NCBI GenBank assembly: GCA_963965975.1
Contig: OZ014419.1
Span: 7,024,150-7,088,149, forward strand
DNA length: 64,000 bases
Origin: Xestospongia bergquistia
Lineage: Eukaryota; Porifera; Demospongiae; Haplosclerida; Petrosiidae
Direction of reading: 5' to 3'
Part shown: positions 48,038 to 60,358 of the stretch, piece after piece
Layout of the letters: every line of letters starts with the position of its first letter
Numbering within the stretch: the first letter of the stretch is position 1
Notes under the pieces: model-generated
Told to the model about the DNA's origin: nothing
Seen by the model: the letters and a program-made list of their open reading frames with translations, nothing else
The model's database searches: none
Program-made: the position numbers and the translations under genes

Positions 48038-50219
48038 ATGGCATCGAAGGCCTCACCACCAGAAGCCAGCCGACAGCAAGAGGTTTTAGAAGGACTACAG
48101 AAGAAGGGAACACTCAATAGAAATACAGTAGTTCATATTTCACGGGTTACAGAAGCAGTTGATTTTCAGGTAAATTTGATTTCAATAACATAGTGGCTTA
48201 TTGCAATAATTGAATTATCATTTTATTACATAGTCAACTCGATCTACCAGTGAACCTATCCTCTCATCTACTGATACTAAACATCCAAGTTTAGAAGAAA
48301 GAATAATTACATTATGTGATGGGACTCAAATCATAGTGGAATCAATTAATGAGTTCATGTACGTTTAATCTGATGGGGATTTTAACGATTCTTTAAAACA
48401 ATGAGCCACACCCATATTGAGAACTTCTTAATTGATAATTCTCCTGTAAAGCTGATCTGTTCTTAGTTTTTAGTTAGATAATTCTTGTTATTACACTGTG
48501 AATAGTGATTACATGTACTGTGTACGTGTAAGAAGGTACCAAGTGTAAACTGTGGATCACATGATAAATTTAGTAGTATATAGTATGTAGTAGTCAAAAC
48601 ATAAGAGTATGAGTCAATAGAGTATACCAAATGAGGTATCTGTTTAGTCTGTTGTACTATGACCTATTATAGTGATTATGTATTGTATTTTTCCTCAGGT
48701 TAGTGGGTCCTTTGGGTGCAAGAATAGTCTTAAGTTGTCTCCCTCTTTTCCTTGTTCCTGATTCCTCTTCTTCTCCACAACATCCTAAGTCATTAATTTC
48801 ATCACAATCAACCTCTAGTCCATCTAGGAAAAATGTTGGAGCATGGGTAAGATTTAGCGAGTCTATTAAAGCGACTGAAGAGATCCAGTTGTCTGGTTCC
48901 TTACCAGCAGGGTCTATTGACTCTATTCGAGAGCCTCTACCAAGTTTAACAGATGTATTTACTCATAGTGTTAATGATGATGTCTTTACTTATTTGGATC
49001 CATTTGAAGATGGGCAACTATCAAGTCAGGAAACCTTTGCATTGGAAGAATCTTCTAGAGATAAAGCAATAAATGATGTGTTTGTTGAAGCTAATGAACA
49101 GAAAGATTGCTCTGATTCTGATGAGAATATAATAGGAGAGGAAGATGACAGCAATCGAATCTCTGTTAACTATGTGGATGACCTGACTCCGCTGAAAAAT
49201 CGAAGTGCTTCAGTCAGTTTTGTAGCTCCACAAAAGATTACTAATTCAACAGATCCTGTTGAGAAGAGGTATAATACACTGATAGCTCCACCCACTCCTC
49301 TCCCACCTCCTCCTTTGACAATTTTCCCACGCTATGAAGAAAAGAATGGATGGTTGGTCAAGCTAAGTTATCGCAGAGGTATGGTTGAGTATAATATATC
49401 AGTTTATATAAAATATATTATAGGTGTATTTGGTGACAGGTGGCAGAAAAGATACTTCATCTTGAATGGGCCGACGCTAAGTTACTTCAAGAAATATGGT
49501 GTAAATGATTATTATATTTTTATTATTATAACTGATGTCAAACAATACAGGATAGTCAACCACGTGGAACAATCAAGTTACTACCTAACTCATGGTGTAA
49601 CTCTGTTACTCCAGGATCTCCTCGTATGTCAGATGCTGTAGCTAAGACAGTCAGAACTGGTATTATGTCAGTGGTAAGTAGACCTTCTTGATGTTGTGAT
49701 GCAAGTGACTGCATTCTTTTTAGAATCGTTGTTTAGCAGTACATAGACCAAATAACTTTGCAGCTTCACTCAGTGTAAGATTCTATTTATAATACATTTA
49801 TCAATGTATCTTTCTATCTATCTATTCATTCATTAGGCACTCTTAGCATCAGAAGGTGTAGTAGAAGCTTTCAATAGTCTCACTGTTGCGCTTAGTAATC
49901 CTGAGGACTCCTCTAGAACATTTTACATGATAGCACCATCTGAACAGGAGAGACATTCCTGGGTAGATGCTATTGATCATAACATTAAAGCATATGCTGT
50001 AAGTCAAGATATAATTGAAGTGTCCATGTTGATATTATTGTAATATAGAGATCTCCTGAGGCATTGGATGTTGCTTGCAAAGAATTACGAAGTATGTTCC
50101 AAGCAGTGGGATGTACTGTGAACGACAATATGTCATCAATTTTATTACTATTGTATACAAGAAGGGACTTGTTAACAAAAAAATTAGAAGAACTCTATAT
50201 TGTTAATAATAAAAGATAA
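48038..50219 (+). CDS. PH-domain protein of unknown family
   Basis: ATG 48038 (MASKASPPEASRQQEVLEG). Exon joins: DFQ|STRSTSEPI, NEFM|LVGPLGA over a 337-nt intron (48361-48697), RRG|VFGDRW, KKYG|DSQPRG. The N-terminal half is Ser/acidic-rich and probably disordered; a Pro-rich stretch (PPTPLPPPPL) precedes the PH domain (EEKNGWLVKLSYRRG, DRWQKRYFILNGPTLSYFK, GTIKLLPNSW, FYMIAPSEQERHSWVDAI). The C-terminus (ALDVACKELRSMFQAV) is helical. A second predicted block before the PH domain (RCLAVHRPNN) interrupts the fold, so it is a PH with a long insert. Likely a phosphoinositide-binding adaptor; no orthologue assigned. Confidence 0.7.
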
Positions 50220-50536
50220 TAATTATTCTTAGCATATTATATTTGTTATTAGTGTGTATATCATTTTTGATACACATGATTAGTTGTCATCAAAGTAATA
50301 TGATTTAATGATGAAAGAAACTGTGGTATTTTCTCTTTAAGATATTCTTGTGAAGTTTACTCAAAGGTGTTAACTGTGTTAACTGTATTAACAGATATAG
50401 GGGTAAAGCAAAACAATGCCTTTCTCACCTCGACTTTGTAATGGAAAGTGTAAATGATAACAGGAATGTGACTGTTTAGGATGGAATATATAAACGAGGT
50501 ACTCAATTCTTCGATCACTGCCAGATACAGAACATT
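50220..50536. other. Intergenic region upstream of the homeobox gene
   Basis: AT-rich, no gene supported. An alternative frame from 50481 is open but out of phase with the homeobox exon and has no family character. Probably promoter and 5' leader. Confidence 0.5.
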
Positions 50537-51319
50537 ATGGCTAAGGCTTCTGGTGATAAATTCTTTATCGAAAATATACTCGGACTTAAGGACGAGGAAC
50601 CTGCTATATTGTCACCAGTCAGTAAAGGACAAAAGCGTCGACGCCTCTCAGATGAGTCTGAAGGTACTAACGACCAATCATTTAATTTCCGTTTACCTTA
50701 CCACGTGTGTATATTGATTTTCAGATGAGGCAAGTAGTTCCTTTAGGTCTGACACTGATAAGACATCCAGTGATACTGATAAGAGATCCAATGATGCAGA
50801 TAAGACATCCAGTGATGACGACATTGAGAAAGATGCTAAACGTCGTCGAATTGCCTTCACAAATACCCAAGTACATTGTTTGGAGAGTTTATTTGCTGTG
50901 TGTCCTTATCCAGATGCCGACACTCGTATACGACTGGCAAAAGATAATTGCATCAGTCCAACAAAAGTTCAAGTAACAAAAAATATTAAAGTAACCACAA
51001 TTATCTGCATAAATTCTAGGTTTGGTTTCAAAATCGTAGAGCACGTTATCGTAAACGAGAGGGACTCAACCGACCTCTTCGTCGGTCTCTAGATCTCTCT
51101 CAAACATGTGCTTCTTACTATTATTCAAAAGTGGTTCGTCCAACACTTGAAGCAAAGATGTACCTGCATAATTACTATGCTTCATTGAGGCAAGCTTACT
51201 TCAATTACGTTACCCGTCAACACGACCAACCAAACCAAGACAAGAGTGATACCATCAACCAAGGTGGGAAATCTACTCAAGAAGAGTCAGAAAAAGGCAC
51301 TACACCTCATCAAAACTAA
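50537..51319 (+). CDS. PRD-like (Q50) homeobox transcription factor with eh1 motif
   Basis: ATG 50537 (MAKASGDKFFIENILGLK): residues 9-15 fit the Groucho-binding eh1 consensus F-x-I-x-x-I-L. A Lys/Asp/Ser-rich linker with 18-bp tandem units precedes the homeodomain (KRRRIAFTNTQVHCLESLF, YPDADTRIRLA, VQ|VWFQNRRARYRKRE). F8, L16, F20, W48, F49, Q50, N51, R53 are all in place. An intron (50973-51019, 47 nt) splits codons 46/47, the position typical of PRD-class genes. About 225 residues. The YPD stretch and intron suggest a PRD-like repressor (Gsc/Hesx/Arx neighbourhood); exact family unresolved. Confidence 0.85.
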
Positions 51320-51477
51320 GTGCTAAGCCTACTCAAGAAGAGTCAAAAGAAAGCACCTTAACTAAGTGACATTCTACACTTACTTAACTGTCAGCTATCA
51401 TATATAAAAATACTTAACTATTTAGAGTTTATGACAGTTTATTTGAGTTTTGACATTTATTAGGAGTTTACTTTTGT

Positions 51478-53018
51478 TCACATAATAATTACAGAAATAC
51501 AAAGTAATGCTATCAACAGTGCGAGGAGCCAAGGTGTAGCTAGAATAATTGAATGACAAGCCTATTAATAGAGAGTGTTCATAAACTCATAATGACATCA
51601 TGTTTATTTTTACCTCGTATAAATAATTATGAGTGTGGTCATTCAATTGTTGACATTTATCAGTAGTGACAGACTCTATTCCTAGGCACCAAGCATATTC
51701 ATATAATATATCAGAGTTAATTGTATACATATTAATAGCAATCTTTAACAATTGAAGTTGCCTATAATAGAAACAAGAAGTAGTGAGATTTTATCAAATA
51801 AAATACCTTATAGTCGCGCTGGCAGTAGACCAGTGTTCATTAGCAATTGATATATTGTTTCTTCTAAAACTTCCTAAACTTGTGAATTCAGTTTTAGCTA
51901 CTATTGTTATTTTTGGATAATTAATACTAACAAAAGAACGATTGAGAACCTCCAACCACCACACCTATAACAATAGTACATTTAATATTAGTTAGGACAT
52001 AAGGGAACTATACTTTGTTCAAATCTAATCCAGATTGTATCACAGTCTGAAGAGTATAGTCAACATAATGACTATAATATGGATGGTCTTTGTTGGGTGG
52101 ACTAAGATCAAATATGATGTTTTTCTTGTGCTTTTTAGCTATAGATAAGAGATCACCTAAAGTTGGTATATGTTGGGATAAATCTCCAATTAAAGGGAGG
52201 TCTTTTAAGGGGCAGGACCCTGTGTAATAATTGAGTGATGAGGCTTTAGTGAGAGGAGAGAGGTGGGAACATTTCTTTGTAAATGAAGTCGTTCTGAAGA
52301 GGGTTTCATCATGAAGGAGAAACAAGACGCCATCTTGACTTAAATGAACATCAGATTCCAAAGTGATAACAGAAGGGACACTGATTGCATGAAGAAAAGC
52401 GGCAACACTATTTTCAGGAGCTTCAGATGAGCAGCCTCTATGAGCAGTTAAGTAAGGTCTGGTGGGCAATGATTGACTGCTACATGAATGACATCCTAAC
52501 TTCATCAAAACAACAGCAGCGATAACAAATAATAAAACTAACAAAAGACTATAGATAAGTTTGGATGAACATTTACTTCTTGGAGACTGTCGCATTTTAA
52601 ACCATGAAATAAACACCCACACAATAACAACAAGAAGAATAAAATAAAAGTTTGAGAAGAAGAAACGAACAGTCAATAACGGGAAAGCAAGAAGAAAAAG
52701 ACTCCAGACTATACCGCCATTATTTATCAGATAATAAAATAAACCCACATTATATGTAATTGATATTCCATTTACAACCTAAATAACGAGGTAATTATTA
52801 ATATTATTGGTGGATCTTACCGAAGTGGCATATTTAGAGTACATACTAGTACAGGATACATAAATCAACTGGACTGAAAAGGAGACTAATATTAGAGTCA
52901 AATGGAATAGCCTTAATATTCCAAATAAATCAATTAATTGTGTGAGCTGAAGTTCCCTCGTAAAATGTCTATTAGATTCAAAACAGATGTCATAATTTGT
53001 ATTTGTCCATTCATCCAT
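51478..53018 (-). CDS. GDPD5: Membrane glycerophosphodiester phosphodiesterase, GDPD2/GDPD5 type
   Basis: ATG 53018 (MDEWTNTNYDICFESNRHF; an internal start is possible). N-terminal membrane helices (FLLAFPLLTVRFFF, FYFILLVVIVWVFISWF, LIYSLLLVLLFVIAAVVLM) are followed by the catalytic domain: YLTAHRGCSSEAPENSVAAF (HR, E), LESDVHLSQDGVLFLLHDETL (E-x-D, H), KKNIIFDLSPP. The later block WWLEVLNRS and YTINSDILYEYAWCLGIESV match the GDPD2/5 group, and a final helix ends at 51478. These enzymes release choline or shed GPI anchors, with the active site outside. Five to six exons. A 430-nt gap separates it from PCYT1. Confidence 0.9.
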
Positions 53019-53055
53019 CCATTCAACTGTCTATCCATCCATCCACCCACTCACA
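53004..53055. repeat. CATCC-type repeats upstream of GDPD
   Basis: CCATTCATCCATCCATTC and similar units, the reverse-strand form of the ATGGAT family seen in several introns. Confidence 0.7.
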
Positions 53056-53448
53056 AATTAACATCATCTTTGACATCCACATCCACTAAACTCAATACCC
53101 CCCATATCAACAACCAACTGAGATTCGTTGCTATAGTAACACTGGTACATATCATGCTACAATTTAAAAAACCTTTGCGCCGACCACTCTTATTTACTTT
53201 TGCTGTTTCCATCATTAATTTTCAGATGAAGGGGGTGGAGCTTCTTGTCTTCTCAAGACACCAGGCTCAATGAATAAATAGCTCATCCACGAGGGACCGT
53301 ACCAGCCGATTAGCATACCACTGACACCTATGAACACTCGCTGATAACGTGGGAGTCGTTTATAACTAGACCAAAATCCCATGTCCCATGTCACAGCAGT
53401 TATTAATAATTATTCATAGTTAATAATTGGTTATTAAAAGGCACGAGG
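53019..53448. other. Divergent intergenic region GDPD/PCYT1
   Basis: 430 nt between start codons of the minus GDPD and the plus PCYT1 gene. Contains CATCC repeats and one GGGTGGAG word at 53233. No gene is supported; the plus-strand open frame over it has no family resemblance. Confidence 0.5.
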
Positions 53449-54750
<1,302 letters not shown>

Positions 54751-54873
54751 CCAGTGTGGAACCTGCTAATTTCCAGCAATATTATTTATTAATCATAACT
54801 AAAATTTATTTATGAAGATTAATTGAAATAACTTTTAATAACTTTAGCCACACCCTCAGTGTTGCAAGTAAAA

Positions 54874-55610
54874 ATGGATCTCAGAATAGGTCTAATTTCA
54901 ATTTTATTTCTCACTCTCTTTTGTGGGACAGATGGAGGACCAAAACTAACTCATCCTGCATTTACTACGACTGCTGAAATGACTGTTAAAGTCATCTACT
55001 GGTAAGCTATTAAACACACTAGTGATTAATGACTATATGAAAATTATGTCTCGTTATTATAGTTACAGTTGAGGGTATAAAAAAGTATTCGAGCAGTACT
55101 CAGCTTTTTTGCGTCAAGATATACCATCCTTAAAAATGGAGGGGAGTGTCTATCCACCAAGTGATGCTGCTCGTTTACTTAGTAACATTGCATTTGTCAT
55201 GCGTTTATTATTGATTGGGTTGTTGCTGGGCGGTCCAGAAACTTTACAGAAAGTAGGTATTGATAACCCTCCTCAATGGTTTCTATGGATGTGTGAAAAT
55301 AAGGTAAATATATTTATTATAACAGTGTTAACATGTTGTTATATAGATGACTTCAATTCTACTGGTGATTGTAGTAGGAGGACAAATTGAGAATCAGTTA
55401 CTCTCCACTGGTGCATTTGAAGTCTATGTTAATGGTAATATATATGAATATCAAATAATTTAGTTTTAAATGCATATTTTGTTTATAGATGAGTTAGTGT
55501 GGTCTAAATTAGAGTCAGGGCGATTGCCATCTCTACCAGAATTCAAAGAACTCATTGGACAAAAACCTGTTCATTTCTCTTCAGAGCCATTAGTAGAAGT
55601 GGCGTCTTAA
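54874..55610 (+). CDS. SELENOT: Selenoprotein T (UGA-encoded selenocysteine)
   Basis: ATG 54874 opens a signal peptide (MDLRIGLISILFLTLF). Exon 1 ends at 55001 in VIY plus the first two bases TG of a Cys codon; exon 2 starts at 55063, giving C-Y-S-U-G-Y-K with the UGA at 55070-55072. This is the C-x-x-U redox motif of SelT, whose Cys/Sec pair is thioredoxin-like in the ER. The remaining protein, VFEQYSAFLRQDIPSL, GSVYPPSD, LSNIAFVMRLLLIGLLLGG, PPQWFLWMCENK, then GAFEVYVNDELVWSKLESGR, fits the family with TAA at 55610. A SECIS hairpin lies at 55656-55704. Not a pseudogene: the frame continues for about 150 codons after the UGA. Confidence 0.95.
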
Positions 55611-55655
55611 TATTGACTTACTGATAGCGTGAAGATAGAGGTTGTTAACAAAAAA

Positions 55656-55704
55656 ATGACAAGATCAGATGAATCTAGTATAAACTGGAATCTGATCTTT
55701 GATG
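55656..55704 (+). promoter_or_regulatory. SECIS element of SELENOT (type II)
   Basis: ATGA (55656-55659), a perfect 10-bp stem AAGATCAGAT / ATCTGATCTT (55661-55670 with 55690-55699), the TGAT partner at 55700-55703, and conserved AA at 55672-55673, twelve nt after the quartet. A five-pair mini-stem TCTAG / CTGGA (55674-55678, 55685-55689) caps the loop, as in type II elements. It lies 46 nt beyond the stop, in the 3' UTR. Confidence 0.93.
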
Positions 55705-55835
55705 ATTATATTTGTTAACTGCCTTAATCTTTACTGGAACTATCATGCTGTATGTGTGCTTGTATCATAAATTTATTTATACTAATAATGAATGGGTGGA
55801 GTTTGCCACGCCCATTAATTTACAATAATTTTACA

Positions 55836-56379
55836 ATGCCTAAAGGAAAAGGTGCTTCTGGTGGGGGAAAAGGAGGTGCCAAAAGTAAAGGAGGAGGAGC
55901 AGGTAAATGGTTGCCATGGATTCACAATGACCTCTATTTTTACACATTAAGAGGCATCAGCAGAATCTTCTGGAGGTAAAGGGAAGAAAAGTGGTGCTGG
56001 AAATGCTATTAAAGTAGGTATAATAGTTAGTGTTGTCAGTATATATGTATATATTAGGTAAGACATATTCTCTGTGAGAAGCATTCTAAAGTAATGGAAG
56101 CAATGGAAAAATTACATGCTGGTCAGAAATTTAGTGAAGTGGCTACTGCATACAGTGAAGATAAAGCTCGTCATGGAGTAAATTGTTGCTATATGTGTGT
56201 AATGATTTACATTACTATAGGGTGATCTGGGTTGGATGACACGTGGATCAATGGTTGGTCCTTTCCAGGATGCTGCTTTCCAATTGGAACCAAGTACTGT
56301 TGATCGCCCTGTTTATACTGACCCTCCAATTAAAACTAAATTTGGTTATCATATTATAATGATAGAAGGAAAACGATAG
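55836..56379 (+). CDS. PIN4: Parvulin-type peptidyl-prolyl isomerase
   Basis: ATG 55836 opens a Gly/Lys-rich tail ([20 protein letters not shown]), as in PIN4 (Par14). The parvulin fold begins with [19 protein letters not shown], then [40 protein letters not shown], and the end [14 protein letters not shown]. The proline-directed loop is not phospho-specific, as expected for PIN4. Four exons. It acts in the nucleus and mitochondria in rRNA processing and chromatin. The start is 226 nt after the SELENOT stop. Confidence 0.94.
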
Positions 56380-56463
56380 GGGCAACAGTTTGTTACCCCT
56401 TTTAGTATGATGACTAGATAAGACAGAATGAACACAGAAATATTTAATTTGACAAAATATTGT

Positions 56464-58632
56464 TTAATGGATCCCACTTTGCAAAAGAGACATCATACTG
56501 TCTTCACGAGTGGGCAAGGTCGATGGTTTTTTAAAACATTTCCATACTCTTAAAGTTTCATCAGCACCAGCTGATATAACGCGAGTTTTATTGGGACTAA
56601 TAGACATATGTAATACGCGATCTACACCAACACAATTACACGATAGTAGCTATGTTATTAAGTCTTACCTCCATGTCCTTTTAGCTCAGCAATTTTGGTC
56701 ATAATAGGATACTTCCATATTGTCAACTGATGACGAGGATGACCGTGTGATGTAATCAATTCTTGATGCTCTTTGCACCACATAATAGATGATACCTAAT
56801 AAGGTGTGTGTAGATGTAGGTCTTAAATGGCCACGTCCTCTTACTTGGGATTTAGTGTTCGTGGATTGGAGGCACTCTCCTGTATGTACATCCCAAAAGT
56901 GAATCATTTTATCTTTAGTACCTCCACCAGTTGCAAGGAGATGACTCTGCCAGGGACACCAAGAAATTGCCTACAAAATGCATGTAATTATAAATAACTG
57001 TTTGTTGACATAAATGCTTAAAGTATTATTGCACATCTTTCAACACACTTGAAGCCTATTAATTTAATTGTCTCCCAGACTAATCAGGTATTCCCTAAAG
57101 GACTTGCTAAAGACAGACTCACTTTAACAGCAGCTTGATGTCCTGATAAAACCTGAACTGGTTCTGATTTGACAAGAGGACTCCAAATGCAGACTTCATT
57201 ATCATTACCACCTGATGCCAAGTAACGTCCGTCTGGTGACCATTTTAGACCACATACTTCCATTGTATGAAAATTAAGTTGTTCTACTAAATGTGTTTGT
57301 TGACGCACATCATGTAGATGGATTTGTCCACTACGACTTCCACTAAACAATGAAATACAATGTCATATAACAATGACTAATATATTATATAACATAGGTA
57401 TTAATATTATTTACCTTGCTAATATATGTCCATTCCAATCAAGACTACTAACCCTATCTTTATGACCTCTCATTGTCCGAACTTTCTTTTTTTTATCAGC
57501 ATCGTATAACTACAATAAAGAGCATTAAATAGAGTTTACTTATATTGAATGTACATACTTGAATTGATCCATTACTTAGACCTACAGCTAAAAATCGTCC
57601 TTTCTCAGCCCAACATACTGAAGTGATCAAAGTGTCTTCGTAACCAATATCAGATGGTTGTTCAGCCTGACCAGTGTCTCCATCCCATAAGTATAAAGAA
57701 AATCCTAGTGCTATAGCCACAACATTTTTAGTACTCCAGTCCAGAATATTAAGATCTAATGTTGTATTAATAGTTCTAACATATATTTAGTGATAATGTC
57801 TTACAATAATCATTCACAAGTTCGGGTGCATCTAAAATCTTTTCAGGATTAGGACAGATCTTTCTTTTCTCTTTTGTACCAGTATAACGTTGTACTAATG
57901 ATCGTGAAAGCGAAGCTGAGTTACCTAATCCACCACTTGTAACATATTGTGGTACTGAGTCTATTCATAATATATTATAAGATATCAATTTCATTATTAT
58001 AACTACATACCAACATTAGGAGTGACGGTCTTAAATGTTAGTACTCCTCGTGGGACACTACCTTGAAGTGATGCCATTAAAAGAGCGTTTCGAAATACTT
58101 CAGACTTGTCACCACACTCCTTGCTGTCTCCTTCTTCATCTTCCCTTTCATTTTCTTTGTCGGTGTCAGCAGATACTAATGTTTCTCGTCTCAACAATAG
58201 GAATGAGCCATAGTCATCACTGACTGGTCGCTTTGGTATAAACCTGTTTGGGAAACAAGTTATCAACATAATAACAACAATGGTCTACTAGTCTCATCCT
58301 CATCCTCCCAAAAATTGGAGAGTTTAAGAATGAGGCTAAACATACCTGCAGTGAGTGGTTGAACTGGTTGGAGTAGTACCTACTTTAGGAGTAGTTCCCT
58401 TTGGAGTCGTTGTTGGATGAGGTGTCCCGCTACTGGCTCTAGATGGTGTTAAATGAACCGACTTGGTTTTTCTATCTTTAGGAGTTTTGTTGAAATGTGA
58501 TGCTTGATACAGCCTCAAGGGAGACGATTCTGATTTTGAACGAGTAGGTAATTTATGCCATCTTTGTTGTGGAGCTTTAAGAGGTTCTGGTAAACGTGTA
58601 ATGTCTCTTACACTACTACCACCAGTCGCCAT
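56464..58632 (-). CDS. CDC20: APC/C activator CDC20
   Basis: ATG 58632 ([17 protein letters not shown]). The C-box [17 protein letters not shown] spans an intron near 58340/58240; the canonical D before RFIP is Cys. A KEN box lies in [10 protein letters not shown] near 58170. Seven WD repeats follow: [20 protein letters not shown] near 57710, VGLSNGSIQ near 57570, [13 protein letters not shown] near 57330, [20 protein letters not shown] near 57220, then [16 protein letters not shown] near 56890, and the end QSGIH at 56464. The usual C-terminal Ile-Arg is Ile-His here. CDC20 brings APC/C to mitotic substrates and is the target of the spindle checkpoint. CRE and CHR-like boxes lie upstream. Confidence 0.93.
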
Positions 58633-58652
58633 GCTTGTGTGTAAGAATGAAA

Positions 58653-58705
58653 TTCGAAATATGATTTGAAAAGAGAGGCAAAGTACTTTATAGGAAATGA
58701 CGTCA
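58653..58705 (-). promoter_or_regulatory. CDC20 promoter: TTCGAA/TTTGAA boxes and CRE TGACGTCA
   Basis: TTCGAA at 58653-58658, TTTGAA at 58665-58670 and a full CRE palindrome at 58698-58705, all within 75 nt of the CDC20 ATG. The hexamers resemble CHR boxes bound by DREAM/MuvB at mitotic genes; inference from motif and gene type. Confidence 0.4.
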
Positions 58706-58865
58706 CCAGAATTGATCTGATTGGTCAGAAATTTAGCAAAGCTGAAGGTGTGGCTGTGCTTGATAAAATTTAATTTTATATACTTTTTCAGAGAAATAAA
58801 AATTCACGTAATTATAAAATTATATTTGTAGTTATTTTATTGATGTTGAAGTGATTGTCTCTCGT

Positions 58866-59349
58866 TTACAGTCCATGTTCAATAAGATAGTCTGCTAATT
58901 TCTCCATGACAGCATTGCAATTTCCTGGCTGAACTCCTGCCCCATATATACCAATCAAGAGAGCTTGCTTTGTTTTAACGACACACACACCTGAATCAGC
59001 TCCACGACGACCGTATACAGAACGACCAGGATCATCGCGTAACAATATATAATTTTGATTGGCCACTTTGATACCAGATTTTTTTAAAGGTGTGGTATCT
59101 CCTGTTATACAAGCAACTAACTTAGTAACTTGTTCTGGAGTGACCTAAAAATAATCAAATAAAAAGTAAAATACTTGTAACTTAGGATGGTTTCTATAGC
59201 AACCAATAAACAAACTTACTTCAAAGTTCTCAGACGTGGCCCATTTTGTACCGTCTAGTCCATGAATGGCTGCCATACTGACTTGCTCTGTTTGTAAGAG
59301 AGTGTCATCAATGTATCGCTGCCATTGAGCCTTCTTGGAAGCAGACATT
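58866..59349 (-). CDS. PFN: Profilin
   Basis: ATG 59349 (MSASKKAQWQRYIDDTLLQ), then VSMAAIHGLDGTKWATS, VTPEQVTKLVACITGD, LLRDDPGRSVYGRRGADSGV, TKQALLIGIYGAGVQPGNCN, ending KLADYLIEHGL. Two exons with an intron of 70 nt or so near 59150. The profilin fold of about 138 residues: it binds actin monomers and poly-proline and feeds formins. The N-terminal W-x-x-YID and C-terminal YL-x-x-x-G-L that form the poly-Pro site are present. Confidence 0.95.
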
Positions 59350-59503
59350 GTAAACAAATTCAAATTTGTTTACCTTTTGCAAGACTGTGAATAGGCGTGG
59401 CTCATTAAACATACTTAATAGGCAATTAATTAATCATAATAAATTAAATTTAATTAATTAATCGAGGATTTGCGCATGCTCAAATAATACAGGTATTATA
59501 AGA

Positions 59504-60251
59504 TTAGAATGTAACTGAAATAACGGCTCCAGATATAAAACCACTTGATAAATACATATGCTGACTACCAAGTTCCATTAATCTTTGAGACATTGATAAA
59601 TTATCATTGTCGTATTGTCCTGTCACAGCTCGTACTTGAGTCTCTACCACTTGAATATTACGAGCTGCAAATTGCTTAATTCTTCGAGTATTAACAGTAA
59701 TGATACCGAGTGCTGAGGCTCCCTTCAGAAAGAGAGAAAGAGAGAGAGAGAGAGAGAGCGACAGAGAGAATAACAAAACTTTATTTTTATTTACTTACCT
59801 GTATAGCTAAAAATCCAAATCCTACAACATAAGCAGCTGTTCTACTGACTTGTCTGAAAAGATATCCAGATATCCTAGTAAAATAAACATTCTATAAAAG
59901 GAAAGTCATTCAATTAAAATTAATACACAAATTATGAACCCACCCCCTCTATGATAATGCATGTCTAGCTTATTAGAATTATAATTAAGGGGCAACAGTG
60001 TCTACGTACCATCCTACACCAAATCCAATCCCAAATTGTTGTATAGGTGAAGAACGAACAGCAAAAGATAGAGCAGTTTGCAATACTGTTTGCAACCTTT
60101 GTTGATCAACTGTCACTGTTTCCAGAGCATCTGTGACTTCTGAATAATAACAGTAGTCACAAAAATATTGTAAATAATATAAATCTTCCTCACCTTCTCT
60201 TATTAGATTATTAGTTGATTGTAATAAAGAGGTTTCTTCTGTTGTAGCCAT
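59504..60251 (-). CDS. FUNDC1: FUN14 domain protein (FUNDC1/2-like)
   Basis: ATG 60251 (MATTEETSLLQSTNNLIRE). An intron joins IRE to VTDALETV. The FUN14 domain follows: SPIQQFGIGFGVGW, ISGYLFRQVSRTAAYVVGFGFLAIQ, GASALGIITVNTRRIKQF, and the end HMYLSSGFISGAVISVTF (SSGF-x-x-G signature). Outer mitochondrial membrane protein; vertebrate FUNDC1 is a mitophagy receptor that binds LC3 with a Y-x-x-L motif near its N-terminus. I see no such aromatic LIR motif in the spliced N-terminus here. One intron acceptor is a CT-rich microsatellite. Confidence 0.85.
59729..59767. repeat. Imperfect (GA)n / (CT)n at a FUNDC1 splice acceptor
   Basis: On the gene strand, CT units run to TTTCTGAAG and then exon GGAGCCTC (GASALG). 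Confidence 0.85.
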
Positions 60252-60358
60252 TTCATCAGAAAATTTTATTAGGGGTGTGGTCCATTTTTAATTTCACCAT
60301 TCGCATACTTCATAAGCAGGTGGGATGTGTGAACACTCTGGTAGTACTGCAGTTCATA

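Noticed and set aside
55002-55140. SELENOT as a pseudogene broken by TGA
   Set aside because: The TGA sits at the Sec position of the C-x-x-U motif and a SECIS is present.
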